Made by a program: the position numbers and the translations under genes
In this document: piece after piece, positions 33,387-41,000 of the stretch
Layout of the letters: each line of letters opens with the position of its first letter
How positions within the stretch are numbered: the first letter of the stretch is position 1
The notes under the pieces: model-generated
The model's database searches: none
What the model was told of the DNA's origin: nothing
Seen by the model: only the letters and a program-made list of their open reading frames with translations
From: Accumulibacter sp.
GTDB taxonomy: Bacteria; Pseudomonadota; Gammaproteobacteria; Burkholderiales; Rhodocyclaceae
Reading direction: 5' to 3'
Assembly: GCF_023806635.1 (NCBI RefSeq)
Contig: NZ_JAMTDQ010000095.1
Span: 1-59,319, forward strand
Length of the DNA: 59,319 bases

Positions 33387-36300
33387 ATGACATCCACGAC
33401 GGACACCACGATGAAGAACCGCGACGTATTCGACAAGGACATCGACGCCTTCTCCCTCGAAAACCAGGGGGTCGCCAAGGTCGATGAGGCACTTGACGAG
33501 CAGCAACGGCAAACCCTGCGCTTCGAACTGGAGACCTTCGTCTGCAGGGGCCACTATGAAGAAGGCCTGCATCGCATTCTCGACTCCTTCGCCGACACCC
33601 TGCGCAGAAGGCACGAATCGCCCCCCGCCTGGGTCTCCGGCTTCTTCGGCAGCGGCAAGTCGCACCTGGTCAAGATGGCCCGTGCGCTGTGGACGAACGA
33701 ACCCTTCGCCGATGGTCGCACGCCGCGCGACATCGCCCGGCTCCCCTCCTCGGTTGCGGACACCCTCAAGGAAATCGACACCCTGGCACGCCAGCGCAAG
33801 ACCACCCTGCGCGCTGCCGCCGGCACCCTGAGCCAGGGCGAAGGCGACAGCATCCGCAAGGCCGTGCTCAGCATCGTCTTCAAGGCCGTCGGCCTGCCTT
33901 CAAGGTTCGACGAAGCCAGGGCCCTGATGTGGCTTCGCGACGAGCGTATCGATGCGGAGGTGAATGCCACCCTCGCCGCGAAGAGTCGCAGCCTGGTGGG
34001 GGAGATCAAGAATCTCTATGTCTCGACCCATCTCCAGGACGCCATCCTGAAGGCCAAGCCGAGCCTGGCACGCGATGCGATTGAATTGGGCGATACCCTG
34101 GAAATGCAGTTCGCCACCAAGGGCGACATCACGCAAGACGACTTTCTGGCCTATTTCGGCAAGGCCGTCAGCCGCGACGGCGAGATGCCCATCTTCCTGC
34201 TGGTGCTCGACGAACTCCAGCAATACATCGCCGATAGCGCGGATCGCGCCATGCGCGTGCAGGAAGTCATCGAGAGCCTGAGCAAGCACTTCGATGGTCG
34301 CGTGCTGCTCATCGCCACCGGCCAGAGCGCCCTGACCGGCACTCCCGTGCTCTCCAAGTTGTTGGGGCGCTTTGCCGTGCAGGTGCAACTCGCCGATTCC
34401 GATGTCGAGGAAGTTCTGCGCGAAACCGTGCTGAAGAAGAAAGCCAGCAGCAGCCAGCCGCTCAAGGAACTGTTCGGCCCGGCGGGCTGCCTGGGCGAGA
34501 TCGCTGCGCATCTGCAGGGCAGCACTTTCGCGCATCGGCGCGACGATGAAGGGCTTCTTGGCCCCAGCTACCCGCTGCTGCCCACCCGGCAACGGCTTTG
34601 GGAGCGCGTCCTCGCCACCACCGACGCCAGCGGCACCGGCGTGCAGTTGCGCTCGCAGTTGCGCCTCGCCTTCGATGCCGTGCGCAAGAGCAAGGATGCG
34701 CAACTCGGGCACATCGTCGGCGGCGACTTCATCTACGACGAAATCCGCATGCGCCTGCGCCAGTCCAGCCAGATCAGCGCCGAGACCGCCAACGCCATCG
34801 ACAAGCTCGACGGCGCCAGGGACGAACGTTCGCGGCTCAAGGCCCGCGCCCTCAAGGCCGTCTTCCTGCTGACCCGCGTCAGCAGCAACTCGGCCCAGGA
34901 TACCGGCCTGCACACGGATGCCCAGACCATCGCCGATGTCCTGGTCGATGACCTGACCCAACACAGTTCTGCCCTGCGCGGCGATGTCGCTGTCGTACTC
35001 GAAGAGCTGGTCGCGAAAGACCGCCTGCTGATGAAGGTGTCGGCAGGAGGCCTCGAAGAGTACCGCCTGCAAACCAAGGAAAGCGCCGACTGGTTTGCCT
35101 ACCAAAGGGGCGAGGAAGAGGCTCTGCGCAGCGACCCATCGGCCTACGAAAGCAAGATCCGCGAGCAACTCATGCAACGGGCCGCTGAGCAGATACGCAA
35201 GCTGGCCATACCGCAGGGCGTCAGCCGCGAGATTCGCCGCCTCAAGATTCACAGCGATCCGATCGCCGCCCCCAGGGTCGAGGGCGACGTGCCCGTCTGG
35301 CTCCGTTCCGACCTGGATGGCACCCAGGCCAAAGAAGTCTTGGTGGATGCAACGCGTGCCGGGATCAACTCGGCCATCGTCTTCGCCCACGTCGCCCTGC
35401 CGCGCAAGGACGAACTGGTGCGCGCCATCATCACCCGCGAAGCCGCCGAGCGCACCCTCGGCCATTTTGGCGAGGCGCAGACCCCGGAAGGCCTGGAGGC
35501 GCGCAATGCTCTGGCCAAGCAGAAGCGCGACGCCGAGTCTCGCGCCGATGAACTGATCAAGCTGGCGCTTGAGCAAGGCCAAGTCGTCCAGGGCGGCGGC
35601 CAGGTCGTCGATGAGGGCAGCACCCTCGATGCCCGGCTCAAGAAGGCCGGTACCGACGCCACAACCCGGCTGTTCCGCAAGTTCGCCATGGTCGATGCCC
35701 CCGGCTGGGGCAAGGCGCTGGAAGACGCTCAGCGCGGCCTGACCAGCGCGCTGGAGAAGGTCGGCCATGCCGGCGCTCCGCAAACCCATCCGGGAGCACA
35801 AGAGATTCTCGCCTTCATCGGACCGGGCGCCGCCAAGGGCAACAAGCTGCGCGAGCGCTTCATGGCTGAACCCTACGGCTGGTCGCAGGATGCCGTCGAT
35901 GCACTGCTCGCCACGCTGTTCCATGTCGGCCAGTTGCGCATCATCAATGCCAGCGGCGCACCCTGGCCCCCCGGCAGGTTCATCGTCCGCGATGTCACCG
36001 CCAGTACCTTCTCCCGCGAGACTGCGCCGCTATCCAACGACGAGAAACGCGCCATCGCCCGGCTGGTCAAGTGCAAGCCCGACGAAGCCGAAGCGTGCGC
36101 GTCCGAGTTTGTCACCAAGCTCAAGGACGCGCTGACCCGTGCCACGGGCGCCGCGCCGCGTCCAGAAGCGCGGCCCAACGAACTGATCGACGAACTCTCG
36201 GCCACCTCCGGCCGCGATCTGGTCAAACGTCTCGCTGAAGAAGAAAAGGCCGCCGCCGACTTGCTCGCTGCCCTCGAAGCCCAAGCCAGCAAGATCGCCC

Positions 36301-36878
36301 AACGCGAACCGCAGTGGCAGCAACTCAATGACCTGCTCGGCTACATGAAAGGGCGCGCCGAAGCCGCCGCGCTCACCACCGAACGCGATGCCATCCGCGG
36401 CGGCCGCCTGCTGCTCGACGATCCGGACAAAGTCGAGCCGCTCGTCCATCGCGCCGCCGATGCCCTCCGTGCCGTCATGAACAAGAATTTCGGCGCCTAC
36501 CGCAGCGAATACGAACGGTGTACCCAGGAACTCGAAGAGGCGCCCCAGTGGGGCAAACTGGCGCCGGAAGATCGCGCTGCCATCCTGCGCGATATCCAGC
36601 TATCCGCCCCGGAAGACACCCCCAAGCTCGGCACCCTGGCCGAATTGCTCGACTCGCTGGCGGCCTGCTCGCCGCAGCGTTGGGCGGAGAAACGCGACGC
36701 CCTCGGCGGCCAACTGAGCCGTGCCTTTACCCTGGCCGCCCAGAAGCTCGAACCCAAGGCGCAGCCCGTAAGCGCACCGCACCGCATCCTGTACAACGAG
36801 GCCGACCTCGATGCCTGGCTGGCCGAGGTTCGACAAACCGTGCTGGCGAAGCTGTCCGACGGGCCGGTGCAGCTTTGA
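33387..36878 (+). CDS. brxC: BREX type 1 ATPase BrxC
   Basis: This 1163-aa large P-loop ATPase (about 1200 aa in the family) has Walker A GFFGSGKSH at residues 85-93 and a Walker B-like IFLLVLDELQQYIAD near residue 270. LIATGQSALTGTPVLSKLLGRF follows, and the C-terminal third is a coiled-coil-rich region with many Glu/Lys/Ala. BrxC is thought to power or assemble the host-DNA-marking and phage-blocking complex. The ATG at 33387 is preferred over a TTG at 33381; ATG 33411 (MKNRDVF) would resemble the start of other BrxC proteins. About 90 bp of AT-rich regulatory DNA follows the stop, unlike the tight junctions elsewhere in the operon. Confidence 0.94.
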   Translation: MTSTTDTTMKNRDVFDKDIDAFSLENQGVAKVDEALDEQQRQTLRFELETFVCRGHYEEGLHRILDSFADTLRRRHESPPAWVSGFFGSGKSHLVKMARALWTNEPFADGRTPRDIARLPSSVADTLKEIDTLARQRKTTLRAAAGTLSQGEGDSIRKAVLSIVFKAVGLPSRFDEARALMWLRDERIDAEVNATLAAKSRSLVGEIKNLYVSTHLQDAILKAKPSLARDAIELGDTLEMQFATKGDITQDDFLAYFGKAVSRDGEMPIFLLVLDELQQYIADSADRAMRVQEVIESLSKHFDGRVLLIATGQSALTGTPVLSKLLGRFAVQVQLADSDVEEVLRETVLKKKASSSQPLKELFGPAGCLGEIAAHLQGSTFAHRRDDEGLLGPSYPLLPTRQRLWERVLATTDASGTGVQLRSQLRLAFDAVRKSKDAQLGHIVGGDFIYDEIRMRLRQSSQISAETANAIDKLDGARDERSRLKARALKAVFLLTRVSSNSAQDTGLHTDAQTIADVLVDDLTQHSSALRGDVAVVLEELVAKDRLLMKVSAGGLEEYRLQTKESADWFAYQRGEEEALRSDPSAYESKIREQLMQRAAEQIRKLAIPQGVSREIRRLKIHSDPIAAPRVEGDVPVWLRSDLDGTQAKEVLVDATRAGINSAIVFAHVALPRKDELVRAIITREAAERTLGHFGEAQTPEGLEARNALAKQKRDAESRADELIKLALEQGQVVQGGGQVVDEGSTLDARLKKAGTDATTRLFRKFAMVDAPGWGKALEDAQRGLTSALEKVGHAGAPQTHPGAQEILAFIGPGAAKGNKLRERFMAEPYGWSQDAVDALLATLFHVGQLRIINASGAPWPPGRFIVRDVTASTFSRETAPLSNDEKRAIARLVKCKPDEAEACASEFVTKLKDALTRATGAAPRPEARPNELIDELSATSGRDLVKRLAEEEKAAADLLAALEAQASKIAQREPQWQQLNDLLGYMKGRAEAAALTTERDAIRGGRLLLDDPDKVEPLVHRAADALRAVMNKNFGAYRSEYERCTQELEEAPQWGKLAPEDRAAILRDIQLSAPEDTPKLGTLAELLDSLAACSPQRWAEKRDALGGQLSRAFTLAAQKLEPKAQPVSAPHRILYNEADLDAWLAEVRQTVLAKLSDGPVQL

Positions 36879-36880
36879 TG

Positions 36881-36962
36881 TTGCGCTACAGTGCAAATAA
36901 TGATTCACAAGTATTGCATCATGGTGCAATATACAAAATCATCATCTTGCATTATGGTGCAA
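36881..36962 (+). promoter_or_regulatory. three operator-like palindromes at 33-bp period
   Basis: Three 16-bp sites share the pattern TTGC-N-cat/tat-ggTGCAA: ttgcgctacagtgcaa (36881-36896), ttgcatcatggtgcaa (36914-36929) and ttgcattatggtgcaa (36947-36962). Each is an imperfect dyad with TTGCA/TGCAA ends. Their starts are exactly 33 bp apart (about three helical turns) and the last ends 4 bp before the next start codon. The stretch is much more AT-rich than the flanking genes. It fits an autoregulated promoter bound by the adjacent HTH protein. Confidence 0.65.
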
Positions 36963-36966
36963 TGTC

Positions 36967-37437
36967 ATGAAAGCCCACTTCTCTGATCTCAAGCTGCGCC
37001 AACTCGACGCGTCCCTGACCACCTGGCGCAACGCCAAACTGCCGCCACGCCCAACCTCTGGCTGGATCAAGGCCATCCGCGAGGGCCTGGGCATGGCCGC
37101 GACGCATCTCGCCGCCCGGCTGGGCGTCACCACCTCCACCGTCACCCGGCTGGAGACCTCCGAGGCCGACGACACCATCAGCCTGGCCACCTTGCGCCGT
37201 GCCGCCGAAGCCCTGGGCTGCGAGTTGCAGTACGCCCTGGTGCCCAAGCAGAGCCTGGCCGATACCCTGGAAGGCCGCGCCCTGACGCTGGCACGCCAGC
37301 AAATGGCCACGGTGACGCACACCATGGCGCTGGAAGCCCAAGCCACCTCGCGCGACACCGTCGAGGCGCAGACCCGCGCCCTGGCCGAAAGTCTGCTCAA
37401 AGGCTCTCGCCGTTCCTTGTGGCGGGAGGCCAAGTAG
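36967..37437 (+). CDS. mobile mystery protein A (XRE-family HTH regulator)
   Basis: This 156-aa protein belongs to the family named mobile mystery protein A. The helix-turn-helix lies at about residues 38-72 (GLGMAATHLAARLGVTTSTV, then TISLATLRRAAEALGCELQY). The C-terminal half is helical (LEGRALTLARQQMATVTHTMALEAQ). It always travels with mobile mystery protein B, a Fic protein, and probably is its repressor or antitoxin. Its start lies 4 bp after the third operator palindrome, which suggests autoregulation. It is inserted between brxC and pglX. Confidence 0.85.
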   Translation: MKAHFSDLKLRQLDASLTTWRNAKLPPRPTSGWIKAIREGLGMAATHLAARLGVTTSTVTRLETSEADDTISLATLRRAAEALGCELQYALVPKQSLADTLEGRALTLARQQMATVTHTMALEAQATSRDTVEAQTRALAESLLKGSRRSLWREAK

Positions 37438-37439
37438 GC

Positions 37440-38027
37440 ATGGTGTCCATCAACCTCGACTATCCCCCCGGCGCCACGCCGCTGGATGGCGACGAACTCA
37501 CCAGCATGATTCCCGGCCACATCACCACCCAGGGCGAGTTGAACGAGTGGGAGCAACTCAACATCGTCCAGGGCGAGCAGTGGGCCAGGAAGCAGCGCAA
37601 GGACATCCTTACCGAGTCCTTTGTCCGCCAGTTGCACCAGCAGATCTTCGGCGAAACCTGGAAGTGGGCGGGCGAGTTCCGCAAGTCCGACAAGAACATC
37701 GGCGTCGACTGGCTCAAGATCGGCGTCGAACTCAAGAAGCTGCTGGATGACACGCACTACCAGGTCGAGCACGGCAGCTTCCCGGCGGATGAGATCGCCA
37801 TCCGCTTCCATCATCGCCTGGTCGCCATCCATCCCTTCCCCAACGGCAATGGCCGCCATGCGCGCCTGATGGCCGACCTGCTCATCGAGCGCCTTGGCAA
37901 GCCGCGTTTCACCTGGGGCAGTCAGAGCTTGGTGGATGCCAGTGCCACCCGGCAAGCCTATATCGCCGCCCTGCAAGCCGCAGACCGGCGCGACATCGCG
38001 CCCTTGCTCGCCTTTGCCCGTAGTTGA
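37440..38027 (+). CDS. mobile mystery protein B (Fic-domain protein)
   Basis: This 195-aa protein has the Fic motif HPFPNGNGRHAR beginning at residue 131 (HxFxxGNGRxxR), which is complete. It predicts AMP- or other nucleotide transfer to a protein hydroxyl. The N-terminal segment PPGATPLDGDELTSMIPGHITTQGELNEWEQ is the family hallmark. I do not see a clean (S/T)xxxE(G/N) inhibitory motif within this chain, so inhibition may come from protein A. It starts 2 bp after protein A. A toxin-like or regulatory role inside the BREX operon is inferred. Confidence 0.87.
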   Translation: MVSINLDYPPGATPLDGDELTSMIPGHITTQGELNEWEQLNIVQGEQWARKQRKDILTESFVRQLHQQIFGETWKWAGEFRKSDKNIGVDWLKIGVELKKLLDDTHYQVEHGSFPADEIAIRFHHRLVAIHPFPNGNGRHARLMADLLIERLGKPRFTWGSQSLVDASATRQAYIAALQAADRRDIAPLLAFARS

Positions 38028-38034
38028 GGACGAC

Positions 38035-41000
38035 ATGAAGCAAACCCTCTCCCGCGGCCACCGCAAGATCCTCGAAGCCACCGTCGCCCAGGCGCGCGCT
38101 ACCGCTGAAGCGGGTGCCGAAAAGGCCCTCAAGGCGCTGGCCGTTGGTGCAAAGGAAGCCCCCGGCCACGCCAGCGATGCCCAGAAAAAGCTGCGCGTCC
38201 GCCTGCGCGCGCATGGCCGGGCGCTCGGCGACCTGCTGCACCCCGACGACACGCAAGCCATCGACCACCTCGTCACCGAGATCGCCTACGAGCACTGGCA
38301 CCGCATGCTCTTCGCGCGCTTCCTCGCCGAAAGCGATCTGCTCATGCACCCGGATGGCTACCCGGTCAGCCTGGCCGACTGCAAGGAAGATGCGGAGAGT
38401 TTCGACCCCCCGGCGCGCAGTGAATGGGAAGTCGCCGGTCGCTACGCCGCGCGCATGCTGCCCAACGTTTTCCGTCCCGACAGCCCGGCGCTGGCGATCC
38501 AGATGCCGCTGGAAACCGAGCAGGCGCTCGAAGCCCTGCTCGCCAAGCTACCCGCCACCGTCTTCCAAGCCGACGACAGCCTGGGCTGGAGCTACCAGTT
38601 CTGGCAGGCGCCGAAGAAGGAAGAAGTGCAGCGGCAGATGAAGCAGGCCGGCACCAAGGTCGGTGCCGACGAACTGCCCGCCGTGACCCAGCTCTTCACC
38701 GAGCAGTACATGGTCGCCTTCCTGCTCGAGAACGCGCTGGGCGGCTGGTGGCACCGCTGCCACCCGCACATGGCCTTGCCGGTGGAGATGCCCTACCTGC
38801 GCTTTCTTCCCTCTCCCTCCGGGAGAGGGGCTGGGGGCGAGGGCGTTTCCATGCCCAAACATCACGACATCCCGTCCGAGCATATCGCCTTCGCCCGCCA
38901 GCTTCGCGCCACACAAACCGACGCCGAAGACCTGATCTGGTCGTTGCTTCGCAATCGCCGTCTGGCCGATGCCAAGTTTCGTCGTCAGCATCCACTCGGA
39001 CCCTACGTCGTTGATTTCTACTGCCACGAAAAGCGGCTGGCCATCGAGCTTGATGGCGGGCAGCACAGTGAAGAAGCAGCCAAGGCACATGATGCCCGTC
39101 GCGATGACTACCTGGCTGGCCACGGGATTCGCGTCCTTCGCTTCTGGAACAATCAGGTACTGGCAGAAACGGAGTCTGTGCAAGAGGTTATTTGGCAGGC
39201 GCTGCACGATGACTGCGCCCTCACCCCAACCCCTCTCCCGAAGGGAGAGGGGCTCTACGGCGCCGTCCCGCCAGCAGCGACTTCTCTCCCTCACATCGGG
39301 CGAGAGTCCGGAGGCAAGCATGCAGTTCTCCCCTCTCCCCCCGGGAGAGGGGCCGGGGGTGAGGGCGAACCCGTCGCCGGAACTTTCCCGGCCTGGCCCG
39401 ATACCCTGTCCCAGTTCAAGCTGCTCGACCCCTGCGCCGGTTCCGGCCACTTCCTCGTCTCGGCCTTCCACTACCTGGTGCCGCTGCGCCGAGCCACCGA
39501 ACAGCTCTCGGTGCGCGATGCTGTCGACCGCGTGCTCGCCGACAACCTGCACGGCCTCGAACTCGATGCCCGTTGCGTCGAGATCGCTGCCTTCGCGCTG
39601 GCGCTAGCCGCCTGGCGTTATCCCGACCTAGACTCCCCTCTCCCCCCGGGAGAGGGGCCGGGGGTGAGGGCAAAACCCATCGGCTACCGCCCCCTGCCGC
39701 GCCTCAACATCGCCTGCGTCGGCGTCGCGCCGCGCAGCAGACGCGCCGACTGGCTCAAGCTCGCCGGCGGCGACGAACGACTCGAAGGCGGCATGGCCGC
39801 GCTCTACGCCCTGTTCCAGAAAGCCCCGGAACTCGGCAGCCTCATCGACCCGATGGCCGCCACGCGCGGCGATCTGCTCGATGCGCATTGGCAAGAACTC
39901 GAATCGCGGCTGGAGCAGGCTTTACTCCCCTCTCCCAGCGGGAGAGGGGCCGGGGGTGAGGGCGCAGGCGACGATCAGGACATCGAAGCCCGTGTCGCCG
40001 CGCAGGGCATGGTGCACGCCTCGCGTATCCTGACGCGCAAGTATCACCTGGTCATCACCAACCCGCCTTACCTCGGCGCGGGGCAGCACGGCCCGGTGCT
40101 CAAGGATTTCTGCGAGGAACACTACAAGGCCGCCAAGGGTGATCTCGCCAACGTGTTTCTGGAGCGCAGCCTCAAGCTCTGCGCGCCGGGCAGTGCGGTG
40201 TCATTTGTGATGCCGCAGAACTGGCTGTTTCTCAAGAGCTACCAGAAACAGCGCGAGCACCTGCTCAAGTTCGCCACCTGGAACCTGCTGGCGCGGTTGG
40301 GGGCGGGCGCTTTCGAGACCATCATTGGCGAGGTGGTCAACGCCGTCCTGCTGACACTCACCCACGCCCGTCCCGCCGAGGATCACCCCCTGGGCGGCGT
40401 CGACGCCAGCGCGCCGAAGACGCCGGAGGACAAGGCGACGCTGCTGCGCGAGGGCGAGGTGGTGACGGTAGGGCAGATGGGGCAGTTGAGAAATCCCGAT
40501 GCCAGAATCACCTTCGAAGCAGCTATGGATTTAGCTCTGCTCGCGCAGGCTGCTGAAGGTGTTCATGGCTTCGGAAGCAAGGATTCACCACGATTCTTCC
40601 GGCAATTCTGGGAATTGAACGGCTTCGAAACAGACTGGCAATTAATGCAAACCACCGTAGAGAAAACCGGCCTTTGGGGCGGCTATGAGCAGGCGGTGTA
40701 TTGGCAACAAGGAAAGGGAATTCTCGCAGAAATGGGCAAGGCTGGTCTTGCAATACCGGCAGGGAAAAGTGCCTGGGGTAAATTGGGGGTGGCTGTCAGT
40801 CAGATGCGAAACTTGCCTTGTGCCTTACATCTTGGAGAGATATTCGACAAGAATGTGGCTGTGGTATTGCCGAACGATTCAAAGCATCTACCGGCGATCT
40901 GGTGTTTTTGCTCGTCTTCAAAGTACAACGAAGCAGTTCGCAAAATTGATCAGAAGGTCAACGTAACGAACACTACCTTGGTCAAGGTGCCCTTCGACCT

